A stretch of 64,000 bases of DNA from Sphingomonas sp. PP-CE-3G-477 (lineage in GTDB: Bacteria > Pseudomonadota > Alphaproteobacteria > Sphingomonadales > Sphingomonadaceae). The notes below the pieces were generated by a model, which was given only the letters and a program-made list of their open reading frames with translations, did no database searches and was not told where the DNA came from. Of the stretch, positions 16,379 to 25,274 are shown one piece after another. The translations under genes were made by a program, and so were the position numbers. Within the stretch, counting starts at the first letter, position 1. Each line of letters begins with the position of its first letter. The DNA lies in the NCBI RefSeq assembly GCF_003050745.1, contig NZ_QAOF01000003.1:372001-436000 (forward strand), read 5' to 3'.

Positions 16379-17347
16379 ATGCGCAAGGTCGGCTGTTTCG
16401 GACTCGTCTTAGGCTTGGCGGCAATCGTTGCGCTGTTCCTGGTCGTGCAGGGCTGGGGCGGCGCAGGCCCGGCCCCGCGCACGCTGACCGTGCAGATCGG
16501 CGAAGGCAGCACGCTGGCCGGCGCTGCCACCGAACTCGAAAAGGCCGGCGCGATCCCCTCGGCCCGACGCTTCAGCCTGTACGCCCGCGTGTTCGGCTCG
16601 GGCGACCCGATCAAGGCCGGCGAATACCGCATCGCGCCACACACCAGCCAGTCCGACATCCTCAAGCTGATGCAAGGCGGCAAGGTCGTCCAGCGCCTCG
16701 TCGTCGTCCCCGAAGGCTATCCCTCGGTCCTCGTCCACGACGCGTTGATGAAGGCCGACGGCCTGATCGGCACCGTGCCGGTCCCCGCGGAAGGCTCGAT
16801 CCTCCCCGACAGCTACGCCTTCCAGGCCGGCGACACCCGCGCATCGGTCGTGGTGCGGATGCAGGCGGCGATGAAGAGCTACCTCGCCACCGCCTGGGCC
16901 GCGCGAAAGCCCGGCATCGCCGTGACGACGCCCGAACAGGCAGTCATCCTCGCCTCGATCGTCGAGAAGGAAACCGGCAAGCCCTCCGAACGCCGCACCG
17001 TCGCCGCGGTCTACGGCAATCGCCTGCGGGGCGGCATGCCGCTCCAGGCCGACCCCACGGTGATTTACCCGATCACCAAGGGCCGCCCGCTGGGCCGCCG
17101 TATCTTGCGGTCGGAACTGCACGCGAAGAACGGCTACAACACCTATGCCGAAGCCGGCCTGCCGGTCGGTCCGATCGCCAACCCCGGCCGCGCCTCGATC
17201 GACGCGGTGCTCGATCCGGCGCAGACCCAGGCGCTCTATTTCGTAGCGGACGGCACCGGCGGCCACGTGTTCGCGAACACGCTGGCCGAACACAACGCCA
17301 ACGTGAAGAAATGGTACGCCATCCGCAAAGCCCGCGGCGAAATGTAA
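16379..17347 (+). CDS. mltG: Endolytic murein transglycosylase MltG
   Basis: The 322-aa protein has an N-terminal membrane anchor (residues 5-24) and a periplasmic part with a LysM-like segment (TVQIGEGSTLAGAATELEKAGAI). The catalytic YceG domain contains ILASIVEKETGKPSERRTVAAVYGNRL, whose glutamate in EKETG is the expected catalytic residue. It cleaves nascent glycan strands. A GTG directly before the chosen ATG is an alternative start. Its position after fabF is common in alphaproteobacteria. Confidence 0.93.
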   Translation: MRKVGCFGLVLGLAAIVALFLVVQGWGGAGPAPRTLTVQIGEGSTLAGAATELEKAGAIPSARRFSLYARVFGSGDPIKAGEYRIAPHTSQSDILKLMQGGKVVQRLVVVPEGYPSVLVHDALMKADGLIGTVPVPAEGSILPDSYAFQAGDTRASVVVRMQAAMKSYLATAWAARKPGIAVTTPEQAVILASIVEKETGKPSERRTVAAVYGNRLRGGMPLQADPTVIYPITKGRPLGRRILRSELHAKNGYNTYAEAGLPVGPIANPGRASIDAVLDPAQTQALYFVADGTGGHVFANTLAEHNANVKKWYAIRKARGEM

Positions 17348-17348
17348 T

Positions 17349-17506
17349 CCTCCCCGGAACGGGGAGGGGGACCATCCGCAGGATGGTGGAGGGGGCTCAC
17401 CGCGAGCGTACCAGCAGTCGCGACTAGGCCAGGCGGTACACTCGTGGCGCTCCCCCTCCACCCCGCCGCTGCGCGTCGCGGTCCCCCTCCCCGTGCCGGG
17501 GAGGAA
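17349..17506. repeat. Long gene-flanking inverted repeat (family 4)
   Basis: The sequence runs from tcctccccggaacggggagg to ccctccccgtgccggggagg with a roughly 110-bp centre, and sits exactly between the convergent ends of mltG and eda. Arms are imperfect. Similar material lies at 33911-34073 and 59-113, and a single CCTCCCCCTGGCGGGGGAGG at 27403-27422. It probably forms the transcription end for both genes. Confidence 0.7.
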
Positions 17507-18115
17507 TTACCCCCGCAGCGCGTTAGCCGCGCGCGCCTTGATCTCGATCTCCGCCATCGTCCCGCCGGTCACCCAGCTTCCGCCCACACACAACACTGGC
17601 TTGAACGCCAGCCACTCGGGCGCACTCGCTTCGGTGATTCCGCCGGTCGGGCAGAAGCTGCACTGGTAGAACGGCGCGGCGAGAGCCTTGAGCGCCTTCA
17701 ACCCGCCATTCGCCTCGGCCGGGAAGAACTTGAAGTGCGTCAGCCCCAGGTCGAGTCCGGTCATGATATCCGCCGCATTGGCGATCCCCGGCAGGAACGG
17801 AATGCCGCTCTCGATGATCGGCATAGCGAGGCGTTCGGTCAGCCCCGGCGACACGATGAACTCCGCCCCCGCATCGCGGACCTGCGCGAACTGCTGCGTG
17901 TTGACGACGGTGCCTGCGCCAACGATCGCGCCCGGCACCTTCTTCATCTCGGCGATCGCCTCCAGTGCGGCGCCGGTGCGCAACGTCACTTCCAGCACGC
18001 GCAAGCCGCCGGCGACGAGCGCCTCGGCGAGCGGACGAGCGAGCGCCGCGTCCTCGATCACCAGCACCGGGATGACGGCGCTGGTCTGCATGATGTCTGC
18101 GATAGTTGCGTTCAT
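17507..18115 (-). CDS. eda: KHG/KDPG aldolase
   Basis: The 202-aa enzyme splits 2-keto-3-deoxy-6-phosphogluconate into pyruvate and glyceraldehyde-3-phosphate, the last Entner-Doudoroff step. The Schiff-base lysine is K129 in THFKFFPAE, and the general base E42 lies in LEVTLRT. GAGTV, VSPGLT and CPTGGI complete the trimeric aldolase signature. It is the last gene of the minus-strand set zwf-pgl-edd-glk-eda and overlaps glk by 4 bp. Confidence 0.96.
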   Translation of the reverse strand: MNATIADIMQTSAVIPVLVIEDAALARPLAEALVAGGLRVLEVTLRTGAALEAIAEMKKVPGAIVGAGTVVNTQQFAQVRDAGAEFIVSPGLTERLAMPIIESGIPFLPGIANAADIMTGLDLGLTHFKFFPAEANGGLKALKALAAPFYQCSFCPTGGITEASAPEWLAFKPVLCVGGSWVTGGTMAEIEIKARAANALRG

Positions 18116-19080
18116 TGGGTATGTTCCTGTGCGAAGGCGGCCGCGGCGCCGAACAGGCCGGGCTGGGGATGGGTGATCAGCTTGACGGGCATTGCCGCCA
18201 TCATGCCCTGGAAGCGACCCTTGGCGACGAAGCGCTGGTCGAAGCCCGAGCGAATGAGCCGATCCTTGATCCGGAAGCCGAGCCCGCCTGCGATCACGAC
18301 TGCCTTGGCGCCCTGTGCCAGCGCAAGATCGCCCGCGACCGCGCCGAGTGCTAGACAGAACCGGTCGAGCGCGGCGAGCGCGATCGAATCGGTACCGTCG
18401 ATCGCTTCGGTCCAGATCGTCTTGTCGTCATGGCTTGGCACAGCGCGGCCCTCCAGTGCGGCAAGCGTCTCGTAGATCGCGACGATGCCGGGTCCAGCAA
18501 CGACGCGCTCGGCCGAGACGCGCGTGAAGGTTTTCCGCAGCCGTTTGAGCAACGCATCCTCGATCCCATCGAGCGGCGCGAAGTCCATATGCCCGCCCTC
18601 GGTCTCAAGGACCTGATAGCCGTCTTTGCGCCGCAACAACTGCGCGACGCCGAGCCCGGTGCCAGGGCCGCAGATCGTCGTGATGCCCTCGGACGGCAGC
18701 GGCGTATCGGGGCCGCAGAGATGGATGAAATCGCTGCTCGGCACCTGCGCGACGGCATGGCCGACCGCGCCGAAATCGTTGACGACCACCCATTGGTCGG
18801 CCTTCAGTCGCTCGGTGATCAGCGACTTGCGGATGATCCACGGGTTGTTGGTCAGCCGGATGACATCGTTCGCGACCGGCGACGCGACCGCGATCGCCAG
18901 CGCGCGGGGCAGGGGGCGACCGAGGCCTGCCTCGAACGCCTGGTACGCGGTCTGGAGCGACGCGTGGTCTGCGGTCTTCAGCGTCGCCGGCTCGCCAAGC
19001 GACACGACGCGCCCGTTCTCGACCTCGGCGATCGCGAAGCGGGCGTGCGTTCCGCCGATATCTGCCGCTACGATTTCCAT
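18112..19080 (-). CDS. glk: Glucokinase
   Basis: The 322-aa protein phosphorylates glucose with ATP, feeding zwf. It starts MEIVAADIGGTHARFAIAE, whose DIGGTHARFA is the phosphate-binding loop of bacterial Glk. GPGTGLGVAQLL, ETEGGHMDFAP and VIAGGLGFRIKDRL follow in the usual order. The stop overlaps the eda start. It is separated from edd by 147 bp holding a family-3 palindrome, so a partial break or RNA-processing site in the operon is possible. Confidence 0.95.
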   Translation of the reverse strand: MEIVAADIGGTHARFAIAEVENGRVVSLGEPATLKTADHASLQTAYQAFEAGLGRPLPRALAIAVASPVANDVIRLTNNPWIIRKSLITERLKADQWVVVNDFGAVGHAVAQVPSSDFIHLCGPDTPLPSEGITTICGPGTGLGVAQLLRRKDGYQVLETEGGHMDFAPLDGIEDALLKRLRKTFTRVSAERVVAGPGIVAIYETLAALEGRAVPSHDDKTIWTEAIDGTDSIALAALDRFCLALGAVAGDLALAQGAKAVVIAGGLGFRIKDRLIRSGFDQRFVAKGRFQGMMAAMPVKLITHPQPGLFGAAAAFAQEHTQ

Positions 19081-19108
19081 GTCGTCCTCCGTCTATTATT
19101 ATTGTCCC

Positions 19109-19191
19109 CCGTCATCCCAGCGAAAGCTGGGATCTCAAGCCGCACACTCCGTCCCCGTGGAGCGAGGTCCCGGCTTTCGCCGGGATGACGG
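19109..19191. repeat. Family-3 palindrome
   Basis: Arms CCGTCATCCCAGCGAAAGCT and CGGCTTTCGCCGGGATGACG flank a centre of about 35 bp. Related copies lie at 39007-39092 and 42066-42150. The copy sits inside the Entner-Doudoroff gene set, between edd and glk. Confidence 0.88.
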
Positions 19192-19227
19192 AGGTGTGGC
19201 CGCGGCAACGGCGGTTCGTGTGACGTT

Positions 19228-21048
19228 CTAAAGCCCAGCGCCCGCCAGCATCGCCGACGCACCCTTCTCGGCCTCGTCGGCAAGCCCTCGGAACATCCCG
19301 AACAGCTCGCGACCCATGCCGCTGACTGGCGGCGGTATCGCGACCATCTCGCGCGTCGCCCACACATCCGCGTCGACCAACGCCTCGAGTGTGCCATTCA
19401 CCGCGTCCACCCGGATCATGTCGCCATCGCGAATCAACCCGATCGCACCATCGAGCAGCGCCTCCGGCGAGCAGTGGATCGCGCACGGCACTTTCCCGCT
19501 CGCGCCCGACATCCGGCCATCGGTGACCAGCGCCACCTTGAACCCGCGATTCTGCAACACTCCCAGCGGCGGCGTCAGCTTGTGCAACTCGGGCATGCCG
19601 TTGGCGCGCGGCCCCTGGAAGCGGACGACGACGACGACGTCCTTCTCCAGTTCGCCGCGCTTGAACGCCTCGATCACGTCAAGCTGGTCGTCGAACACCA
19701 TTGCAGGCGCCTCGACGATCCAGCGCTCGCGCTCGACCGCGGACACCTTGATGCACGCCCGGCCGATATTGCCCGCGAGAATCCGCATGCCGCCATCCGG
19801 CGAGAACGGCGCGGTCGCAGGACGGAGGATCGTCTCGTCGCCGCTGTCCGGCGTATCGCGCCAGCCGAGCGTATCGCCCTCGACGACCGCGGTCTTCGCA
19901 TAGGCCGAAAGATCCTCGCCGCCGATCGTCATGATGTCGCCGTGCAGCAGGCCTTCGCCAAGCAGCTCGCGGATCACATAGGGCATGCCGCCGGCTGCCT
20001 CGAACGCATTCACGTCGGCCGAGCCGTTGGGATACACGCGCGCGATCAGCGGGACCACGCAGGAAAGGCGATCGAAATCCTCCCAGTCGATGATGATCCC
20101 CGCGGCGCGCGCGATCGCCGGAACGTGGAGCAGATGATTGGTCGAGCCGCCGGTCGCGAGCAGGCCGACCGCGGCATTCACGATCGCCTTCTCGTCGACG
20201 CAATGCCCGAGCGGCCGATACGAATCGCCGCGCGCGCCGATCTTCGCCAGCCGGTGCACCGCCGCCCGCGTCAGTTCCTGGCGCAGCTTGGTACCCGGAT
20301 TGACGAACGCCGCGCCCGGCATGTGGAGACCCATGACCTCCATCATCATCTGGTTGGTGTTCGCCGTGCCGTAGAAGGTGCACGTGCCCTTCGAATGATA
20401 CGCGCCGATCTCGGCTTCGAGCAGTTCGTCGCGCCCGACGAGCCCTTCCGCGAATTTCTCGCGGACAGCTGCCTTGGCCTTGTTGGGCAAGCCGGTCGGC
20501 ATCGGCCCGCCGGGGATCAGCACCATCGGCAGATGCCCAAAGCGCAGCGCGCCCATCAGCAGACCCGGCACGATCTTGTCGCAGATGCCGAGCAGCGCCG
20601 CGCCTTCGAACGTTCCGTGCGACAAGGCAATCGCGGTGCTCAGCGCGATCGTATCGCGGCTGAACAGCGACAGCTCCATGCCCGGATACCCTTGCGTCAC
20701 GCCGTCGCACATCGCTGGCACGCCGCCCGCGACCTGTGCGGTCGCACCCGCTTCGCGCGCCCAGATCTTCATCAGTTCCGGGTAGCGATAATAGACGGCG
20801 TGTGCCGACAGCATGTCGTTATACGCGGTAACGATACCGATGTTCATGCCGGCATCGGCCTTCATCGCGTCGCGGTCTTCCTCGGTCCCGGCATAGGCGT
20901 GCGCGAGGTTCGCGCAGCCCAGACCTGGACGTCGGACCTGCGCCGCCGCCTCGCGCTCGATCAGCGCGAGGTAGGCGGCACGGCTTTCGCGCGAGCGCTC
21001 GATGATCCGGTCGGTCACCGCGGAGACGACGGCGTTGAGCATCGTCAC
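19228..21048 (-). CDS. edd: Phosphogluconate dehydratase
   Basis: The 606-aa [4Fe-4S] enzyme converts 6-phosphogluconate to KDPG. The cysteine motifs are PAMCDGVTQGYPGMELS, LGICDKIVPGLLMG and KGTCTFYGTANTNQMMMEVM, typical of Edd, and VTDGRMSGASGKVPCAIHCSPEA lies near the C-terminus. Length matches Edd (600-610) rather than IlvD. The stop region is followed by a family-3 repeat, and the start overlaps the pgl stop by 4 bp. The paralogous ilvD is at 384-2105. Confidence 0.96.
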   Translation of the reverse strand: MTMLNAVVSAVTDRIIERSRESRAAYLALIEREAAAQVRRPGLGCANLAHAYAGTEEDRDAMKADAGMNIGIVTAYNDMLSAHAVYYRYPELMKIWAREAGATAQVAGGVPAMCDGVTQGYPGMELSLFSRDTIALSTAIALSHGTFEGAALLGICDKIVPGLLMGALRFGHLPMVLIPGGPMPTGLPNKAKAAVREKFAEGLVGRDELLEAEIGAYHSKGTCTFYGTANTNQMMMEVMGLHMPGAAFVNPGTKLRQELTRAAVHRLAKIGARGDSYRPLGHCVDEKAIVNAAVGLLATGGSTNHLLHVPAIARAAGIIIDWEDFDRLSCVVPLIARVYPNGSADVNAFEAAGGMPYVIRELLGEGLLHGDIMTIGGEDLSAYAKTAVVEGDTLGWRDTPDSGDETILRPATAPFSPDGGMRILAGNIGRACIKVSAVERERWIVEAPAMVFDDQLDVIEAFKRGELEKDVVVVVRFQGPRANGMPELHKLTPPLGVLQNRGFKVALVTDGRMSGASGKVPCAIHCSPEALLDGAIGLIRDGDMIRVDAVNGTLEALVDADVWATREMVAIPPPVSGMGRELFGMFRGLADEAEKGASAMLAGAGL

Positions 21049-21749
21049 GGCGCCCAGTGCACGTCGACCGGCAGCTCGACCTCGGCCAGCACGCGGCCGA
21101 TCGGGTAGGACGACGACGGCCCCTGTTCGATCGCCTGCTCGAGCACCTTCTTCTTCGCGTCGCCGGTGATCATGATCATCAGCGCCTTCGACGAAGCGAT
21201 CGCCGCAGCCGACAACGTCACGCGCGCCAGCGGAGCCTCGGGTGGCAACGGATCGGGCATCACGCCGAGCGCACGGCGCTCCTTGGGACCGCTCAGCGCC
21301 TCGTCGTAATCGGGGCCTGGGAAGATCGATGCGGTATGCCCGTCGCCGCCCATGCCGAGCAGGCAGAAGTCGAGCGGCCAGTGCAGGTCCTGCATCAGCG
21401 CATCCGCAGAACGCCCGGCAGCCTTGTAGTCCGGCATCGCCTCGGGAACGATCGGCTTCACGCGCGCGCCCTTGGGAAGGAAGATCTTCGCCAGCGCCGT
21501 CACGTTGGACAGCGGATCGCCAAGCTTCACGATCCGCTCGTCGCCGGGGATGATCGTGACCTTCTTCCAGTCGAGCTTCGCCTGGGCGAGCTTCTCATAC
21601 GCGGCGAACGGCGTCTTGCCGCCCGCCAGCGCGATCACCGCCGAGCCGCGCGCGTCGAGTGCGCTCTCGATGACGAACTGGATATCGCCCGCGACCGCGT
21701 TGGCGAGCTCACCCGCATCGTCATATTCCCACCATTCGATTTCGGTCAT
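21045..21749 (-). CDS. pgl: 6-phosphogluconolactonase
   Basis: The 234-aa DevB/SOL-type lactonase hydrolyses 6-phosphogluconolactone made by Zwf. The motifs ALAGGKTPFAAYEKL, IIPGDERIVKLGDPLSN and LLGMGGDGHTASIFPG are all present. Start taken at MTEIEWWEYDDAG (21749). The in-frame extension upstream runs into the palindromic repeat at 21789-21911 and was rejected. It is coupled to edd by ATGA overlap. Confidence 0.95.
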   Translation of the reverse strand: MTEIEWWEYDDAGELANAVAGDIQFVIESALDARGSAVIALAGGKTPFAAYEKLAQAKLDWKKVTIIPGDERIVKLGDPLSNVTALAKIFLPKGARVKPIVPEAMPDYKAAGRSADALMQDLHWPLDFCLLGMGGDGHTASIFPGPDYDEALSGPKERRALGVMPDPLPPEAPLARVTLSAAAIASSKALMIMITGDAKKKVLEQAIEQGPSSSYPIGRVLAEVELPVDVHWAP

Positions 21750-21788
21750 AAACTTGAACTCACTCAGAAAATTGCTGTCAAAAATGCC

Positions 21789-21911
21789 GTTCGTGCCGAG
21801 CAGGGATCGAGCGAAGTCGAGATCCCGTATCGAGGTACAATGCCACAAACGGGCCGATCCCTCGATACGCCTTCTCGACTTCGCTCGAAGGCTACTCGGG
21901 ACGAACGGAAG
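21789..21911. repeat. Large imperfect inverted repeat between zwf and pgl
   Basis: Outer arms gccgttcgtgccgagcag and ctactcgggacgaacgg, then inner arms tcgagcgaagtcgaga / tctcgacttcgctcga and tatcgagg / cctcgata, form a nested palindrome around a 20-bp centre. It belongs to none of the other four families. It could be a regulatory hairpin that sets the zwf:pgl ratio. Confidence 0.75.
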
Positions 21912-21920
21912 AAACCAAAC

Positions 21921-23384
21921 TCAGTCGTCCTGCCAAGTCACGCCGTCGCGTTCGGTCAGCGCGATCGCCGCGGATGGACCCCAGCTACCCGAGGCATAGC
22001 TCTTGGGCTTCATCGCGTTGGCCTTCCAGCCCTCGCGGATCGCGTCGATCCAGGTCCATTGCGCCTCGACCTCGTCACGGCGCACGAACAAGGTCTGGTC
22101 GCCCTCGATCAGGTCGAGCAGCAGACGTTCATACGCGATCCGCCGACGCGAACCCGCGAACTCGGCATCCAGGCTCAGGTTCAGCGGCACTTCGCGCAGG
22201 CGGACGCCCTCGCGATCGAGCCCCGGCTCCTTCGCCATCACCAGCAGCTGGACATACTCCTCCGGCTGGAGGCGGATGATCAGCATGTTGGGCTGCAACA
22301 GCCCGCCACGACCCGCGAACATCGAATGCGGCACCGCCTTGAACTGGATCGCGATCTCGCTCTGGCGCGTCGCCATGCGCTTGCCGGTGCGCAGGTAGAA
22401 CGGCACGCCCTGCCAGCGCCAGTTGTCGACATGCGCCTTGATCGCGACAAACGTCTCGGTGGTTGATGGCTTGCCCAGTTCGTCGGAGTAGCTCTTGACG
22501 ATCTTCCCCTTTACCGCGCCGTCGCCGTACTGGCCGGTGACGGTAACGTGCGGCACTTCCTCGGGCTTGATCAGCCGCAACGATCGGAAAACCTTCGACT
22601 TCTCGTCGCGGACGTCGGTGCCCTCGAACCGCGCCGGTGGCTCCATTGCGATCAGCGCGAGCAGCTGGAGCATGTGGTTCGCGACCATGTCGCGCAGCGC
22701 GCCCGCGGTCTCGTAATAGCCGGCGCGCTCTTCGAGCCCGACTGTCTCGGAGATCGTGATCTGGACGTTGTCGATGCCTTGCGCGTTCCACACCGGCTCG
22801 AAGAACGAGTTGCCGAAGCGCAGCGCGAGGATGTTCTGGACAGTTTCCTTGCCGAGATAATGATCGATCCGGTAGGTCCGCTCCTCGGGGAAAGCCTTCG
22901 CCACCGCATCGTTGATCTCGCGGCTCGTCTCCAGGTCGTAGCCGAGTGGCTTCTCCAGCCCGACGCGCACGGTCTCGCCAGCAAGCCCAACCTTGTGCAG
23001 CCCCTCGATCGCGGCTTCGAACAACGAGGGAGCGGTCGACAGATAGATCGCCAGACCGCCCGAGATATCGCCGATCTTGTCCGCTAGCGGCTGGAAGCTC
23101 GCCGGATCCGACAGGTCGGTCGGCTGATAGAAGATCCGGTCGAGGAACGTCCCGATCGCGCTTTCGTCCTTGCGGTCCTCGGGCAGGAACTCGTCGAGCG
23201 CCTTCTTGGCGAACTTGCGGTAATCCTCGTCGTCATGCTCGTGACGCGCGGCGCCGGTGATCGTCAGTTCCTCGGGCAGCAACCCGTCGGCGTGCAGGCC
23301 ATAGAGCGACGGCAGCAGCATGCGCTGTGCGAGATCGCCGGTCGCGCCGAACAGGAGCAGCTTGGCTACGGGATTACGGTGCAT
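21921..23384 (-). CDS. zwf: Glucose-6-phosphate 1-dehydrogenase
   Basis: The 487-aa enzyme oxidises glucose-6-phosphate to the lactone with NADP. The N-terminal Rossmann motif is LLLFGATGDLAQRMLLPSL, and the active-site signature is YRIDHYLGKETVQN. VGLEKPLGYD is also present. It is the first metabolic step of the gene set. It lies 45 bp after argC and is followed by a 171-bp gap with a large inverted repeat before pgl. Confidence 0.96.
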   Translation of the reverse strand: MHRNPVAKLLLFGATGDLAQRMLLPSLYGLHADGLLPEELTITGAARHEHDDEDYRKFAKKALDEFLPEDRKDESAIGTFLDRIFYQPTDLSDPASFQPLADKIGDISGGLAIYLSTAPSLFEAAIEGLHKVGLAGETVRVGLEKPLGYDLETSREINDAVAKAFPEERTYRIDHYLGKETVQNILALRFGNSFFEPVWNAQGIDNVQITISETVGLEERAGYYETAGALRDMVANHMLQLLALIAMEPPARFEGTDVRDEKSKVFRSLRLIKPEEVPHVTVTGQYGDGAVKGKIVKSYSDELGKPSTTETFVAIKAHVDNWRWQGVPFYLRTGKRMATRQSEIAIQFKAVPHSMFAGRGGLLQPNMLIIRLQPEEYVQLLVMAKEPGLDREGVRLREVPLNLSLDAEFAGSRRRIAYERLLLDLIEGDQTLFVRRDEVEAQWTWIDAIREGWKANAMKPKSYASGSWGPSAAIALTERDGVTWQDD

Positions 23385-23429
23385 GAAAGCTCCTGGATTT
23401 GCCGATGGGCCGGGCGAAGAACGCCGGTC

Positions 23430-24353
23430 CTAGAAAACGAGGCCGGCTACGGGATCGACCCCGGCCATGATGTTGAGGTTCTGGACCGCGGCACCGCCGG
23501 CACCCTTGCCGAGATTGTCGAGCGTCGCGACCAGCCGCGCATGGCCGACCGCGTCGTTGCCGCAGACCCGCAGCGTCAGCCGATCGGTCCCTGCGTTCTC
23601 CTCGATATCGACCGAGCCGATATCGCCGGGCGCGACCGAGACGAGCTTCGAGCCATCGAATGCGGCGCGCAGTACGTCTTCGATCGCCGCGAGCGTGGGG
23701 CGGCCAGGCAGGGCGTGGAGGTGCAACGGCACTTCGACGACCATGCCGCGGTAGGTGTTCGCCACGGCGGGCGCGAAGATCGGCGCATGGGTAAGGCCAG
23801 CGTGCTGCGTCATCTCGGCGATATGCTTGTGCGCGAGGCCTAGCGCGTAGGCGCGGAAGGCCGTCGCCGGCTCGCCATTCTCGAACGCCGCGATCATCGC
23901 CTTGCCACCGCCCGAGTAACCAGAGGTCGCATTGACGCTCAGCGGGAGATCGGCGGGGATAAGACCGGCAGCTACGAGAGGCGCGACGAGCGCGAGGAAA
24001 CCAGTGGGATAGCAGCCGGGGTTCGAAACGCGCATCGCGGTCGCGACCTTCTCGGCCTGGCCCGGCAACTCGGGGAAGCCGTAGGTCCAGCCGGCAGCGA
24101 CGCGGTGTGCGCTCGATGCGTCGATCACACGCGTGCGCGCATTGTCGATCAGCGTGACTGCTTCGCGCGACGCCTCGTCCGGCAGACAGAGGATGACGAA
24201 ATCGGCATCGTTCAGCGCCTCGCGCCGTGCCGCCGGATCCTTGCGCCGGTCCTCGGCCAGCAACGCCAGCGTGATGTCGGTCCGTCCGGCAAGCCGGTCG
24301 CGGATTTCGAGCCCGGTGGTGCCGATTGCGCCATCGATGAAGACCGTAGTCAT
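23430..24353 (-). CDS. argC: N-acetyl-gamma-glutamyl-phosphate reductase (short type)
   Basis: The 307-aa protein reduces N-acetylglutamyl-phosphate in arginine synthesis. The nucleophile is C114 (SNPGCYPTGFLAL), and the N-terminal NADP motif is IDGAIGTTGLEIRDRL. The length fits the shorter type-2 ArgC. Start chosen at MTTVFIDGAIG (24353), which overlaps the stop of the SH3 gene as ATGA. A longer in-frame reading through the SH3 gene was rejected. Confidence 0.93.
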   Translation of the reverse strand: MTTVFIDGAIGTTGLEIRDRLAGRTDITLALLAEDRRKDPAARREALNDADFVILCLPDEASREAVTLIDNARTRVIDASSAHRVAAGWTYGFPELPGQAEKVATAMRVSNPGCYPTGFLALVAPLVAAGLIPADLPLSVNATSGYSGGGKAMIAAFENGEPATAFRAYALGLAHKHIAEMTQHAGLTHAPIFAPAVANTYRGMVVEVPLHLHALPGRPTLAAIEDVLRAAFDGSKLVSVAPGDIGSVDIEENAGTDRLTLRVCGNDAVGHARLVATLDNLGKGAGGAAVQNLNIMAGVDPVAGLVF

Positions 24354-24772
24354 GCCGCGTCCGTCGTCGAAAGGTCGAGCGCAGCGGCCTCGACATAGCC
24401 GACCAACCCGCTTGGACGCGCAACGCCCCATGCGGAAACGCCGGCAATCTCCAGCACTTCGAAACTGTCGCCAGGGTTGAGGTCGACCATCGTATCGCTC
24501 GCTTCGTCTCGTCCGCTGCGCAACAAAACTGTGCGCGCGACGGGCCGTATCATCGGCACGGCATAGTGTGGAGCGAATACGTATTCGGCGAGGCGAATAT
24601 CGGCGATATCGCGGCGAACCGCGTGGGTACGCGGGTCGAGTTCGACGGAGCGGCCCGTCAGCGAAAAGCTCGTACGGGCCTGGTCGTCGAATGGCTCAAG
24701 CGTGAGCGGCTGCGCGCCCGTTGGAACCAGCAGGGGCGGGGCCGTCGCCGATGAATTGCCCGAACTCTTCAA
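24350..24772 (-). CDS. Small SH3-domain protein
   Basis: A 140-aa product is read from a TTG inside the 3' end of the marR gene; the true start is uncertain. Two beta-rich segments are visible. The first (LTLEPFDDQARTSFSLTGRSVELD onward) resembles a lead-in, and the second (VLLRSGRDEASDTMVDLNPGDSFEVLEIAGVSAWGVARP to GYVEA) is a bacterial SH3-like domain. In many relatives such SH3 modules precede an NlpC/P60 peptidase domain, but here the stop follows directly and argC overlaps, so the peptidase part is absent. Its function is unknown; a truncated cell-wall peptidase accessory is possible. Confidence 0.65.
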   Translation of the reverse strand: MKSSGNSSATAPPLLVPTGAQPLTLEPFDDQARTSFSLTGRSVELDPRTHAVRRDIADIRLAEYVFAPHYAVPMIRPVARTVLLRSGRDEASDTMVDLNPGDSFEVLEIAGVSAWGVARPSGLVGYVEAAALDLSTTDAA

Positions 24773-25055
24773 GAAAATCTGCCCCTTCGGTCGTGCGCGC
24801 GACGAAGATGTTGCGCTTGTCGCTATCGTCGCGTTGCCGGCGCAGATAGCCGAGGGCACCCAGTCTGTTCAAGGCGCGCGTGACGACCGGCTTCGATACG
24901 TTCAGCGCACGGGCTAGGCCGCGCACCGTATGCGGTCCCGGTTTGAGATAAACGAGCAGAAGAAGAGCCATCTGACGATTGGTCAGATCGGGTTCGCCCG
25001 AGCGGACATAGTCCACCAGAGCGGTCATCCAGGTCGATAAGGTATTGGCTGCCAT
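24696..25055 (-). CDS. MarR-family transcriptional regulator
   Basis: The product is a 119-aa winged helix-turn-helix protein. The HTH lies in HTVRGLARALNVSKPVVTRALNRLGALGYLRRQRDDSDKRN, where the wing carries the family D-x-R-like DDSDKRN. Start taken at MAANTLSTWMTAL (25055); an ATG at 25148 would add 31 weakly conserved residues. Its 3' end overlaps the SH3 gene by about 77 bp in another frame. It may control the downstream SH3-argC genes, but no operator was identified. Confidence 0.82.
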   Translation of the reverse strand: MAANTLSTWMTALVDYVRSGEPDLTNRQMALLLLVYLKPGPHTVRGLARALNVSKPVVTRALNRLGALGYLRRQRDDSDKRNIFVARTTEGADFLEEFGQFIGDGPAPAGSNGRAAAHA

Positions 25056-25274
25056 TGATGCCACAGCGTTGATCCGCCATCCGAATTTATATGCACGATA
25101 CCCACTGATGAGCGTCATTACGGGTTCACAACGCCGCCCGGACGTCATGTTTCCGTAGCTTTGCGATTGGTTTGCGATATGCGGAGCCAGCGCCGCGGTC
25201 GATCGCCCGGTTGATCGAAACCGCGACGTCGCCTATGTGCGCGCCTTCGCAAAAGTTCCGGGGTTTTCCGCGCA

